Below are positions 35,407 to 44,020 of a stretch of 64,000 nucleotides of DNA, piece by piece. The translations under genes and the position numbers were made by a program. Source of the stretch: Verrucomicrobia bacterium IMCC26134 (GTDB lineage Bacteria > Verrucomicrobiota > Verrucomicrobiia > Opitutales > Opitutaceae); the NCBI GenBank assembly GCA_000972765.1, contig CP011265.1, positions 3,097,001 to 3,161,000 of the forward strand, written 5' to 3'. Each line of letters starts with the position of its first letter. Positions within the stretch are counted from its first letter, which is position 1. Under the pieces are notes generated by a model. That model searched no databases and was not told the origin of the DNA. It worked only from the letters and a program-made list of their open reading frames with translations.

Positions 35407-37857
35407 ATGTCCGACCTCCCCCTCTCACCGTCCATTTCCTACTCCGCCGCCGACGCCACGCCGGCCCAGCCCGTAAAAATCCACCTCAACGCCGAGCACG
35501 TCCTCCAAATCACCCAGGAGCTGTCCGCCGGCGGCGTAAAGGTCGCCCAGGTCGCCGCCACCGCCCAGCTCCTCAAGGACGGCGCCACCGTCCCCTTCAT
35601 CGCCCGCTACCGCAAGGAGGTCACCGGCGAGCTCGACGAGGTCCAGATCACCACCATCCGCGACCGGCTCGAACAACTCGCCGCCCTCGACGACCGCCGC
35701 GCCGCCATCCTCTCCTCCCTCAAGGAACGCGGCCTCCTCACCGACGCCCTCGCCGGCCAGATCGCCGCCGCCGACACCCTGACGCGCCTCGAGGACATCT
35801 ACCTTCCCTTCCGCCCGAAAAAACGCACCCGCGCCACCATCGCCCGCGAAAAGGGCCTCGATCCTCTCGCCGAGCTCGTCTGGTCCCAGGACGCCGCCAC
35901 CACCCACGAGTCCCTCCAGGCCGCCGCCGCCGCTTTTGTCGGCCGCGAATACCAGCCCGACGACGGCAAATCCCCGCCCACCCCCGTCCAGAAAATCGCC
36001 TCCACCGACGAGGCCTTCGCCGGCGCGCGCGACATCCTCGCCGAGCGCCTCTCCGAAGACGCCGGCGCCCGCCAGAAACTCCGCCTCCTCTACCGCGCCT
36101 CCTCCATCGTATCCAGCAAAGTATTACACGGCAAAGACGCCTCCCCCGAGGCCGCCAAGTTCAAGGACTACTTCGACTGGACCGAGCCCCTCGCCAAGTG
36201 CCCCAGCCACCGCCTGCTCGCCATGCGCCGCGCCGAGAAGGAACTCTTCGTCATGATGCGCATCACCCTGCCCGACGAGCTCCTCGCCCTCGCCGAGCTC
36301 GAGCGCCACGCCATCAAACCGGTCGCCACCGCGCCCGCCTCCCCCGCCTGCGCCGCCCAGCTCCGCCTCACCGTCGCCGACACCTTTAAACGCCTGCTCG
36401 CCCCCGCCCTCGAAACCGAGATGCGCCTCGAGTCCAAAAAAGCCGCCGACCTCGCCGCCATCAAGGTCTTCGCCGACAACATCCGCGAACTCCTCCTCGC
36501 CTCCCCCATCGGCCGCAAAGCCGTCATGGCCATCGACCCCGGCTTCCGCACCGGCTGCAAAACCGTCCTCCTCGACCGCCAGGGCAAGCTCCTCCACAAC
36601 GACGTCATCTACCCCGAGATGCGCGCCGCCGAGGCCAAGGACAAAGTCCTCGCCTTCGCCGCCCGCTTCCAGATCGAGGCCATCGCCATAGGCAACGGCA
36701 CCGCCGGCCGCGAGACCGAGGCCTTCGTCCGCGCCTGCGGCCTGCCCGCCTCCATCCCCATCGTCATGGTCAACGAATCCGGCGCCTCCATCTACTCCGC
36801 CTCCGAGGTCGCCCGCGAGGAGTTCCCCGACCACGATCTCACCGTCCGCGGCGCCGTCTCCATCGGCCGCCGCCTCATGGATCCCCTCGCCGAACTCGTG
36901 AAGCTCGACCCCAAGTCCATCGGCGTCGGTCAATACCAGCACGACGTCGATCAAAACGGCCTCAAGCGCTCCCTCGACGACACCGTCACCAGTTGCGTGA
37001 ACGGCGTCGGCGTCGAGCTCAACACCGCCTCCAAACAACTCCTCGCCTACGTCTCCGGCCTCAACTCCACCACCGCCGCCGCCATCATCGCGCGCCGCAA
37101 CGAGAAGGGCCCCTTCGCCTCCCGCGCCGAGCTCCTCGAGGTCCCCCGCCTCGGCCCCAAGGCCTTCGAACAGGCCGCCGGCTTCCTCCGCATCCAGGAC
37201 GCCGCCCACCCGCTCGACCGCTCCGCCGTCCACCCCGAGCGCTACCCGCTGGTCGAGAAAATGGCCGCCGATGCCGGCTGCACCGTCGCCGACCTCCTCG
37301 CCGATTCCAAAGCCCGCGCCAAAATCAAACCCGAGGCCTACGTCACCGACACCGTCGGCCTGCCCACGCTCAAAGACATCCTAGCCGAGCTCGCCAAACC
37401 CGGCCGCGACCCCCGCGCCAAATTCGAGGCCTTCTCCTTCGACGCGTCCGTCAACAAACCCGAGGACCTGAAGCCCGGCATGAAGCTCCCCGGCATCGTG
37501 ACCAACGTCACCGCCTTCGGCGCCTTCGTGGACATCGGCGTGCACCAGGACGGCTTGGTCCACGTGAGCCAACTCTCCGACACCTTCGTCAAAGACGCCT
37601 CCGAAGTGGTGAAGCCCGGCCAGAAAGTCCACGTGACCGTCACTGACATCGACCTGCCGCGCAACCGCATCGCCCTCTCGATGAAGGCCAACCCGCAGAT
37701 CGGCGCCAAAGCCGGCGGCGCCACCGGCCCCGGCCAGCGCCCCGGCGGCAACTCCGGCGGCAGCCCGCGCAACTTCAACCCCGCCCCCGCCAAACCCGCC
37801 GCCCCCGCCGCCCTCGGCGGCGACTGGTTCAACGCCGCCCTGAACAAAAAGCGCTGA
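35407..37857 (+). CDS. tex: Tex family transcription accessory protein (S1 RNA-binding)
   Basis: This 816-residue protein has the full Tex domain order. The N-terminal helical domain (VPFIARYRKEVTGELDE; LEDIYLPFRPKKRTRAT) is followed by a YqgF/RNase H-like domain from about 374 (MAIDPGFRTGCKT), helix-hairpin-helix motifs (VNGVGVELNTAS; GPFASRAELLEVPRLG) and an S1 domain at about 687-757 (GIVTNVTAFGAFVDIG). The C-terminal tail is rich in Gly, Pro and Ala. Tex binds nucleic acids and affects transcription and RNA processing in the cytoplasm. It is close to the GH20-like gene upstream and could share its transcript. Confidence 0.95.
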   Translation: MSDLPLSPSISYSAADATPAQPVKIHLNAEHVLQITQELSAGGVKVAQVAATAQLLKDGATVPFIARYRKEVTGELDEVQITTIRDRLEQLAALDDRRAAILSSLKERGLLTDALAGQIAAADTLTRLEDIYLPFRPKKRTRATIAREKGLDPLAELVWSQDAATTHESLQAAAAAFVGREYQPDDGKSPPTPVQKIASTDEAFAGARDILAERLSEDAGARQKLRLLYRASSIVSSKVLHGKDASPEAAKFKDYFDWTEPLAKCPSHRLLAMRRAEKELFVMMRITLPDELLALAELERHAIKPVATAPASPACAAQLRLTVADTFKRLLAPALETEMRLESKKAADLAAIKVFADNIRELLLASPIGRKAVMAIDPGFRTGCKTVLLDRQGKLLHNDVIYPEMRAAEAKDKVLAFAARFQIEAIAIGNGTAGRETEAFVRACGLPASIPIVMVNESGASIYSASEVAREEFPDHDLTVRGAVSIGRRLMDPLAELVKLDPKSIGVGQYQHDVDQNGLKRSLDDTVTSCVNGVGVELNTASKQLLAYVSGLNSTTAAAIIARRNEKGPFASRAELLEVPRLGPKAFEQAAGFLRIQDAAHPLDRSAVHPERYPLVEKMAADAGCTVADLLADSKARAKIKPEAYVTDTVGLPTLKDILAELAKPGRDPRAKFEAFSFDASVNKPEDLKPGMKLPGIVTNVTAFGAFVDIGVHQDGLVHVSQLSDTFVKDASEVVKPGQKVHVTVTDIDLPRNRIALSMKANPQIGAKAGGATGPGQRPGGNSGGSPRNFNPAPAKPAAPAALGGDWFNAALNKKR

Positions 37858-37929
37858 GCCGGAGTGGCGCAGACTTCCTGCCTGCATCCGCCCTGCCCAG
37901 CCGAGGCCCGATTCTGCAACCGCCCGCTC

Positions 37930-38325
37930 TCACCACACCACCGCCACCCCCGCCGAAGGAGCAAACGGTGTGATCGCCGCATCCACGGTTACAAGGGGTA
38001 ACCCGAGAAACTCCGCCGTCTCCAGAATGTGCCGATCAGCCGGGTCGCGATGCGTCCATTCATAAGTCTCCGCAAGCCAAGCGATCCAAGACGACACCGC
38101 CTGCACCTGAAAACGCTGGGCAAACGCCTCCAAAACAAACAACAGATCGCCGCTCACGCGGATTTTTTTCGTCTGCAAAAACCGGGCAAGTTCGCTCAAG
38201 GTCACATCTGAGATTACCAGATCCTCGCCCCCGAGTTTACCCAACGCCGCACGCGCCCGCCCGCCGAGTCGGGGCTCATCCTCGACCCACCAGATCGCCG
38301 CATGGGTATCGAGCACGTAGCGCAT
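37930..38325 (-). CDS. PIN-domain toxin, VapC-type
   Basis: This is a 131-residue PIN domain. The acidic quartet expected for the Mg-dependent RNase site is present: D6 in YVLDTHAAIWW, E45 in LSELARF, D94 or D97 in THRDPADRHI, and D115 in LVTVDAAI. It is preceded on the same strand, 33 bases away, by a small gene with antitoxin features, the usual antitoxin-then-toxin order. VapC toxins cleave RNA and are held inactive by their antitoxin. Confidence 0.87.
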   Translation of the reverse strand: MRYVLDTHAAIWWVEDEPRLGGRARAALGKLGGEDLVISDVTLSELARFLQTKKIRVSGDLLFVLEAFAQRFQVQAVSSWIAWLAETYEWTHRDPADRHILETAEFLGLPLVTVDAAITPFAPSAGVAVVW

Positions 38326-38358
38326 ATTGCCGCCGCCCGTGCTCCTTAAGGACGCGAG

Positions 38359-38586
38359 TCACCCGCCGCATAATACTCGACTGGGATCGACGCCGCCGAG
38401 GGATCGAAATCCGGTCCGGTCGGCCAACAGCCCCTTCATCGAGCCCAAGGCGGATTTCGCGGGTAGCAAGGCGAGCTGGCGCTCAATCAAGGCCCGCCCA
38501 AACGCGGATGGCGTCTGCTTGCGCCCCATCGCGGCTCGCAGCTGTTTATACGTCTTCGGCGGCAAGTGAATCGAAAGCGTCGGCAT
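38359..38586 (-). CDS. Putative antitoxin partner of the PIN toxin
   Basis: This is a 75-residue protein whose N-terminus (MPTLSIHLPPKTYKQLRAA) fits a ribbon-helix-helix DNA-binding fold: a short beta-strand then two helices. The C-terminal half (SALGSMKGLLADRTGFRSL) is the sort of flexible region that wraps a PIN toxin. The ATG at 38586 was chosen because the strand begins there; a longer upstream frame is a shadow of the plus-strand region. Position and size support an antitoxin, which would also repress its own operon. The exact family is not certain. Confidence 0.75.
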   Translation of the reverse strand: MPTLSIHLPPKTYKQLRAAMGRKQTPSAFGRALIERQLALLPAKSALGSMKGLLADRTGFRSLGGVDPSRVLCGG

Positions 38587-38588
38587 AA

Positions 38589-38605
38589 CTGTAGGTTTTC
38601 TATAG
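38589..38605 (-). promoter_or_regulatory. Possible toxin-antitoxin operator (imperfect inverted repeat)
   Basis: On the plus strand CTGTAG (38589-38594) and CTATAG (38600-38605) form an imperfect inverted repeat a few bases upstream of the antitoxin start. A third CTGTAG lies at 38636-38641. TTGACA (minus strand, 38619 to 38614) lies between them as a possible -35 element, although no well-spaced -10 box is evident. Confidence 0.35.
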
Positions 38606-38821
38606 CCAAAAAATGTCAACGCCCTCTGCATTGCACTGTAGCCTCGGCCGCCAGTCGGGAAGGCTTCAACGCCGCCCTCAGTAAAAACGTTAAGCCCCCG
38701 GCCTCCTTTTCCTGCCACCCCGACCTCAGACGGTGCGCAGGTCCGCCCCGAGCGCTGCCCACAACGTCCCCCGCGAGTTCCTTCTCGGTTTGTGAGAGTA
38801 TATCTGCCAACGAACCCACCC

Positions 38822-40885
38822 ATGTCACCGCTCCCCTCCACCGCCCCACCCCTTCGCCCTATCCCGGGTCGTAAAGCCCTCGTCATCGGCTGGGACGGCG
38901 CCGACTGGCAGATCATCAAGCCCCTACTCGCCGCCGGCCGCCTGCCCCACCTGCAACGCCTGCTCGGCGAGGGCGTCGCGGCTAATCTCACCACCCTCCA
39001 GCCCATCTTTTCCCCGCTGCTCTGGACTTCCGCCGCCACCGGCAAGCGCCCCACCGAGCACGGCATCCTCGGCTTCACCGAGCCCGACCCCGATCCGCTC
39101 GGCACCGGCGTCCGCCTCAGCACCAGCACCACCCGCAAGGGCAAAGCCTTTTGGAACATCCTCAGCCAGGTCGGCCTCCGCGTCCACACCGTCGGCTGGA
39201 TGGCCTCCCACCCCGCCGAACCCATCAACGGCATCGCCATTTCAGACCTTTACGAAAAACCCTGCGGCCCCCTCGACGCCCCCTGGCCGCTCCCGCCCGG
39301 CACCATCCACCCGCCCGAGCTCGCCGCCGAAATCGCCGAGCTGCGTGTCCACCCCGGCGAGATCAGCCTGAACGACCTCCGCCCCTACGTCCCGTCCCTC
39401 GACACCTTCGCCCCCGCCACCGAGCCCGCCCTCGACCTGCTCGTCACTCGTCTCGCCGAGGCCGCCAGCATCCACGTCGCAGCCACCTACATCCTCGAAA
39501 ACCACCCGTGGGATTGTCTCGCCGTCCTCTACCCGACGATCGACCACATCTGCCACAACTTCATCGACTGCCACCCCCCCTGCCTGCCCTACCTCGCGGA
39601 GGAAAAATTCGAGCGCTTCCGCCATGTCGTAAACGCCACCTACGAGCTCCACGACCAGATGCTCGGCACCCTCCTCGCCCACGCCGACGCCGACACCGCC
39701 GTCATCCTCGTTTCCGACCACGGCTTCTACAGCGACCACCTACGCCCCGCCTACGCGCCCACCGATTACCCCGGTGGGGTCATCACGCACCGCCCGGTCG
39801 GCATCCTCGCCCTCCGCGCCCCCGGCGTGCGAGCCGGCGAATGGATCTTCGGGGCCAACCTCCTCGACCTTACCCCCACGCTCCTGACCCTCTTCGGCCT
39901 GCCCGTCGGAGCCGACATGAGCGGACGCTCCCTCACCCAGGCTTTTATGCCGACGCCCCGCGTATCGGCCGTGCCGTCTTGGGAAACCATCCCCGGCCCT
40001 CACTCGCCCGGCCTTCACCCGCCCGACCTCCGCCTCGACCCCACCACCGCCCGCGCCGGCCTGCGCCAGCTCGTGGATCTCGGCTACATGGCCGAGCCCT
40101 CCGCCAGCGCCGAAACCGCCGCCGCCGACTGCGCCCTCGAACTGCGCTACAACCTGGCCCTCTGTCTCCTCTTTGAACACCGCCCGGCCGACGCCCTCCC
40201 CGGCCTCGTCGAGATGTGTGCCGCCCAACCCCACCGCACCACGGCCCAGCTCCACCGCATCAGCGCCCTTCAAGCCCTCGGCCGTCTCCACGAGGCCCTC
40301 GCCGCCATCGCAGACCTTGAGCGTCCCGACCACCCCGCCCGTCTCCGCCTCGCCGCCCAGGGCGCCGGCTACACCCCTCGCTTCGACCTCATGCGCGGCA
40401 TCATCGCCCTCCAGCAAAACCGGCCCGAGGAGGCCCTCGCCCACCTTCTCCGAGCCCGCGAGGACTCCGCCCGCACCGCCGAGATGCACCTCCAGCTCGG
40501 CCGCGTTTACATGAAACTTCGCCGCTGGGCCGACGCCGAGGCCGCCTACTCCCAGTCCCTCGCCATGGATCCCGACCACCCCGAGGCCCGCGTCGGCCGC
40601 GCCACCGCCCTCTACCGCCTCCGCCGCTGGGCCGACGCCGCCGAGCAGGCTATCGCCGCCGCCGAGCTCAATCCCGCCCACTTCCTCGCCCACTACATCC
40701 TCGGCGTCTCCCTCGCCCGCCAAGGCCGCCACGACGAAGCTCTCTTTGCCCTCCGCGCCAGCATGCGCGCCGCCCCGGGCTTCACGACCGCCCACCGTCT
40801 TATCGCCTGGCTGCTCCGTCACGACCCCACCCAAACCGCACTCGCCAATCTGCATCGCGCCGCCGCCCGCCACCCGGCCCCCTGA
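38822..40885 (+). CDS. Type I phosphodiesterase/nucleotide pyrophosphatase-like protein with C-terminal TPR repeats
   Basis: This is a 687-residue protein. Residues 15-400 have the alkaline-phosphatase fold pattern of PF01663: VIGWDGADW (metal ligand D25), SPLLWTSAATGKRPTEHGI with a Ser/Thr nucleophile near 64-70, YPTIDHICHNF, LVSDHGFYSDH and ITHRPVGILAL as later metal ligands. From about 440 to 680 the sequence becomes tandem TPR helices (MHLQLGRVYMKLRRWADAEAAY, AHYILGVSLARQGRHDEAL). The family hydrolyses phosphodiester bonds or transfers phospho-groups. No signal peptide is visible. The ATG at 38822 was preferred to a GTG at 38792. Confidence 0.83.
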   Translation: MSPLPSTAPPLRPIPGRKALVIGWDGADWQIIKPLLAAGRLPHLQRLLGEGVAANLTTLQPIFSPLLWTSAATGKRPTEHGILGFTEPDPDPLGTGVRLSTSTTRKGKAFWNILSQVGLRVHTVGWMASHPAEPINGIAISDLYEKPCGPLDAPWPLPPGTIHPPELAAEIAELRVHPGEISLNDLRPYVPSLDTFAPATEPALDLLVTRLAEAASIHVAATYILENHPWDCLAVLYPTIDHICHNFIDCHPPCLPYLAEEKFERFRHVVNATYELHDQMLGTLLAHADADTAVILVSDHGFYSDHLRPAYAPTDYPGGVITHRPVGILALRAPGVRAGEWIFGANLLDLTPTLLTLFGLPVGADMSGRSLTQAFMPTPRVSAVPSWETIPGPHSPGLHPPDLRLDPTTARAGLRQLVDLGYMAEPSASAETAAADCALELRYNLALCLLFEHRPADALPGLVEMCAAQPHRTTAQLHRISALQALGRLHEALAAIADLERPDHPARLRLAAQGAGYTPRFDLMRGIIALQQNRPEEALAHLLRAREDSARTAEMHLQLGRVYMKLRRWADAEAAYSQSLAMDPDHPEARVGRATALYRLRRWADAAEQAIAAAELNPAHFLAHYILGVSLARQGRHDEALFALRASMRAAPGFTTAHRLIAWLLRHDPTQTALANLHRAAARHPAP

Positions 40886-40977
40886 ACACAGCCGCAAATT
40901 TCCTACAGCTTGACATTATAAACCCCGGCTTGATGGTCGGCCGTAATTTTTAAATAACTAATTACCAACCCTAAACG

Positions 40978-41625
40978 ATGAGCAACTCCTCCACCACGTC
41001 CCTCACCCGCTACTCCGCCCTTGTCGGAGCCACCTTCAGCGCCGCCACTGCCTCGGCCGTCCCCCCACCCGGCAACATCGTATTCTCCTCCCCTTACGCC
41101 ACCGGGGTGCTTAACACCTCTGCCACCAGTCTCGCCGACAACGCCGTCACCGGCGCGTGGACCTGGGACTTGGTGCAAAGCCAAGGCACAAGTAGCATCA
41201 AATCCAATTCCTCCACTTCGCTAACGTTATTTAGCCAGAACATCGATACTGTTGGCGCTACTGCTAGCGTCGAATTCAGGACCACTATTGTTAGCGGGTT
41301 CGAATCGATCAGCTTCGATTACACCAGTGTAAGCTTTGTCAACAGCTCCACCGGTTGGCTGAAGAATGGAACGCAAACCACCTTGGGTAGCAGCGGAACC
41401 TTCAGTCATCTTTTTGCCCCCGGCGACACCTTCGGCTTCCGCGTATCCGCAACCTACAACAGCAGCATTAATAGCGCGACTCTCACCATCTCCAACCTCA
41501 CCGCCACCGCCGCCGTCCCCGAGCCTGCCTCCGCTGGCACCTGGATCGGCCTCGGTGCCGCGGGCCTCATCGCCATGCGCGAACTCCGCCGCCGGCGTGA
41601 CACCTCCGCCCCCACGCAATCCTAA
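40978..41625 (+). CDS. PEP-CTERM domain-containing surface protein
   Basis: This is a 215-residue secreted protein. The N-terminus has a signal peptide with likely cleavage after ATASA. The body is rich in Ser, Thr and Asn, as in beta-sandwich surface proteins. The C-terminus is a textbook PEP-CTERM tail: VPEPASAG, a hydrophobic stretch (TWIGLGAAGLIAM) and a basic end (RELRRRR). Such tails are cut by an exosortase, and the proteins usually go to the surface with exopolysaccharide. No exosortase is in this window. A GT2 gene begins 17 bases downstream. The first AT-richer codons differ from the extreme GC of its neighbours. Confidence 0.88.
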   Translation: MSNSSTTSLTRYSALVGATFSAATASAVPPPGNIVFSSPYATGVLNTSATSLADNAVTGAWTWDLVQSQGTSSIKSNSSTSLTLFSQNIDTVGATASVEFRTTIVSGFESISFDYTSVSFVNSSTGWLKNGTQTTLGSSGTFSHLFAPGDTFGFRVSATYNSSINSATLTISNLTATAAVPEPASAGTWIGLGAAGLIAMRELRRRRDTSAPTQS

Positions 41626-41642
41626 GCTTTAGCGCCCCGACC

Positions 41643-42518
41643 ATGACGGCCCCCGCCGTCTCCGTCCTCATGCCCGTCCACAATGGCGGGCATTTTTTGC
41701 GTCCCGCCCTCGAGAGCCTGAGCATCCAAACCTTCGCCGACTTCGAGATCCTTGTCGTCAACGATGGCTCCACCGACGACACCGCCACCCAGCTCGCCGT
41801 CTGGCCCGATCCGCGCCTCCGCGTCCTGACCTTCCCCGTAAACCGGGGCGAAGCCGCCGCCCGCAACCACGGCCTCGCCGCCGCCCGCGGCCGCTACATC
41901 GCCCTCCTCGATAGCGACGACCTCGCCTACCCCGACCGCCTCGCAGCCCAGGTCAGCCACCTCGACGCCCACCCCGCCATCGGACTCCTCGGCGCCGACT
42001 GCGACGTCATCTCCGCCGAACCCGGCCCCCACGCGCCGATCGATTCCCCGCGCACAGACGCCGACCTCCGCTGGCAAAGCGTCTTTGGCCACGCCTTTGT
42101 TCACTCGATGCTCCTGTTTCGCCGCGAACTCTTCAGCGAGCACGGCGTCGCCTACTCCACCGAGTTCCCCGTCGCCACCGACTACGACTGGTTCACCCGC
42201 GCCCTCGCCGTCACCCGTGCCGCCACTTATCCCGCCCGCCTGGGCGCCTACCGACGCCACGAGACGAGCTTCATGCGCCGCCACGCCGAGGCCTTACCCG
42301 CCGCCCTCGCCACCCTCGCCCACCGCCACCTCGACCGCGAATTCCCCGCCCTCGCCGGCCACATCTCGAACGCCGATCTGCGCGACCTCCACCGCATGTT
42401 CGCCGCCGGCCGCGTCCCCGGCGAAAAACTCCCCCTCGCCGCCATGCGCCGCGCCGCCATCCTCCACGCCGACCTTCACGCCGCCTTCACCGCCCGCGTC
42501 CACAATCCCGCCCCCTAA
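41643..42518 (+). CDS. GT2 family glycosyltransferase
   Basis: This is a 291-residue soluble enzyme: SVLMPVHNGGHFL at 7-19, then ILVVNDGSTDDT, AAARNHGLAAARGRYIALLDSDD with a DSD motif near residue 99, and a C-terminal catalytic loop in PVATDYDWFTRAL. It belongs to the large GT2 group of glycan-building transferases rather than to the DPM1-like type. It follows the PEP-CTERM gene closely and precedes a methyltransferase by 5 bases, which suggests a small glycan-modification operon. Donor and acceptor are unknown. Confidence 0.88.
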   Translation: MTAPAVSVLMPVHNGGHFLRPALESLSIQTFADFEILVVNDGSTDDTATQLAVWPDPRLRVLTFPVNRGEAAARNHGLAAARGRYIALLDSDDLAYPDRLAAQVSHLDAHPAIGLLGADCDVISAEPGPHAPIDSPRTDADLRWQSVFGHAFVHSMLLFRRELFSEHGVAYSTEFPVATDYDWFTRALAVTRAATYPARLGAYRRHETSFMRRHAEALPAALATLAHRHLDREFPALAGHISNADLRDLHRMFAAGRVPGEKLPLAAMRRAAILHADLHAAFTARVHNPAP

Positions 42519-42523
42519 TCGCC

Positions 42524-43240
42524 ATGCCCGATACCCGCCCACTCGATTATTCAGCAGACTGGGACAACTACGCCATCACTTGGCGCGCACGCCACCCGGA
42601 CCTCGCCCATCTCGGCGACGAATGGATCGGCCGCGCCGCCGGCGCCGCCACCCACCTCGAAGCCTACGTCGCCCTCATCGAACGCCACTTCATCGCCCCC
42701 TACGTCCGCCCCTCCCATACCGTGCTCGAAATCGGCGTCGGCGGCGGTAAAACCGCCGCCCTTTTGCTCCGCCACGCCCGCCACCTTATCGCCGCCGATG
42801 CTTCGCAGGCCATGCTCGATGCAACCTCGTCCCGCCTCGGCCACGAACGCGTGACCTACACCAAACTGGACGGCCTCACTCTGGACGCGATTCCCCCCGC
42901 CAGCGCCGACCTCTGCTTCTGCTACGACACCCTTGTCCACGTGGATCCGCCTGACATTTTCAACTATCTGACTCGCCTTCCTCGCCTGCTCAAAGGCGAT
43001 CGTCTCTGCATCCTCCACCACACCAATGTCTGCAGCGAACTTGGCTGGCGCAAGTTTCTCTCCGATTGGCCGCACAAGCTTAACGGCCACCGCTCCGCCA
43101 CCTCGTTTTCGATCATGACTCCCGAAATCATGGAGCGATTCCTTCGCCACCTCGGATACGAAATCATCGCCTGCGACACCGACACCATTCCCCGCGACTG
43201 CGTCTGGATTTGCCGCGCTCCCGCCGTTCCCTCCCCATGA
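42524..43240 (+). CDS. Class I SAM-dependent methyltransferase
   Basis: This is a 238-residue protein with SAM motif I at about 66-74 (VLEIGVGGGKT), an acidic AADASQAML strand (motif II), and YDTLVHVDPPDIFNYL with the conserved post-motif region. It may modify a sugar or a lipid in the same pathway as the neighbouring GT2. Its stop overlaps the start of the sulfotransferase-like gene as ATGA. The substrate is not known. Confidence 0.85.
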   Translation: MPDTRPLDYSADWDNYAITWRARHPDLAHLGDEWIGRAAGAATHLEAYVALIERHFIAPYVRPSHTVLEIGVGGGKTAALLLRHARHLIAADASQAMLDATSSRLGHERVTYTKLDGLTLDAIPPASADLCFCYDTLVHVDPPDIFNYLTRLPRLLKGDRLCILHHTNVCSELGWRKFLSDWPHKLNGHRSATSFSIMTPEIMERFLRHLGYEIIACDTDTIPRDCVWICRAPAVPSP

Positions 43241-43812
43241 GTCCCCTCATCACCGTCGTCACCGGTGTCCCCCGCTCCGGCACCTCCCTGCTCATGCAGG
43301 TGCTCGCCGCCGCCGGCCTGCCCGCGCTGACCGACGCGGATCGCCCGCCCGACGAGGGCAACCCGCTCGGCTACCTCGAATACACCCCGGTTAAAAACCT
43401 CCCGCGCGACGCCTCCTGGCTCCCCGCCGCCCGCGGACACGTGGTCAAAATCATCCACGCCCTCGTCCCCTCGCTGCCGCCCACCGAGACCTACCGCGTG
43501 CTCGTCCTCCAGCGCGCCTGGCCCGAGGTCGTGACCTCCCAACGCGCCCTCCTCGTCCGCCTCGGCCGCCCCGCTCCGACGCTCCCCGACACCGAACTGG
43601 CCGCGCTCTACGAAAACCAATTCCAAGGGCTCCTCCGCTGGCTCGAATCACGCGCCAACGCGACCTACCTTGTGGTCCCCCATCACGCCCTCGTCCACAC
43701 GCCCCACATCGTGCTGCCCCGTCTCGCCGCCTTTATACCCGACCCGGGGCTGGACTGGGGCCGCGCGCGCACCGCCGTGACCCCCTCGCTGCACCGCAAC
43801 CGTCTCTCCTGA
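43237..43812 (+). CDS. Sulfotransferase-like P-loop protein
   Basis: This is a 191-residue protein whose N-terminus, VVTGVPRSGTSLLMQVL (7-23), is the 5'-phosphosulfate-binding loop typical of sulfotransferases that use PAPS. A later LVLQRAWPEVVTSQRALL helix matches the 3'-phosphate-binding R/S region. It is short for the family (usually 250-300 residues), so it may be a minimal form. It is coupled to the methyltransferase by ATGA and could sulfate the glycan made by the preceding GT2. Function is inferred from the loop and context. Confidence 0.7.
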   Translation: MSPLITVVTGVPRSGTSLLMQVLAAAGLPALTDADRPPDEGNPLGYLEYTPVKNLPRDASWLPAARGHVVKIIHALVPSLPPTETYRVLVLQRAWPEVVTSQRALLVRLGRPAPTLPDTELAALYENQFQGLLRWLESRANATYLVVPHHALVHTPHIVLPRLAAFIPDPGLDWGRARTAVTPSLHRNRLS

Positions 43813-44020
43813 TCGCCGGTCCTCCGCACCGGCTCCATCCCCCCTCGCGTGCTTCCTTCGCCTCCTGGTGTCTCCTGCCAGTCCCTTAAACCGCGCCTCC
43901 GATCCAGGCGTCCCGATTCGAATCCACGCTTGCCGCCAAGGGCAAGTTGCACATAGGGTATAAACCTGTAGCCGGCGGCATTCACCGGCAGGGGTATTAC
44001 TTCAAAAACCTTACCGGATC

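Noticed and set aside
36124-37233. A 369-codon minus-strand frame inside tex
   Set aside because: It is Gly/Ala/Val-rich shadow coding caused by high GC3; tex on the plus strand has all its domains.
40910-40977. TTGACA upstream of the PEP-CTERM gene as a sigma-70 promoter
   Set aside because: No -10 box at 16-18 bp; the AT-rich stretch lies too far downstream.
43815-44000. Possible riboswitch before the lipoprotein gene
   Set aside because: Several short stems (GCCGGT/ACCGGC, CTTGCC/GGCAAG, GCCGG/CCGGC) can be drawn but match no class I know, and there is no clear expression platform.
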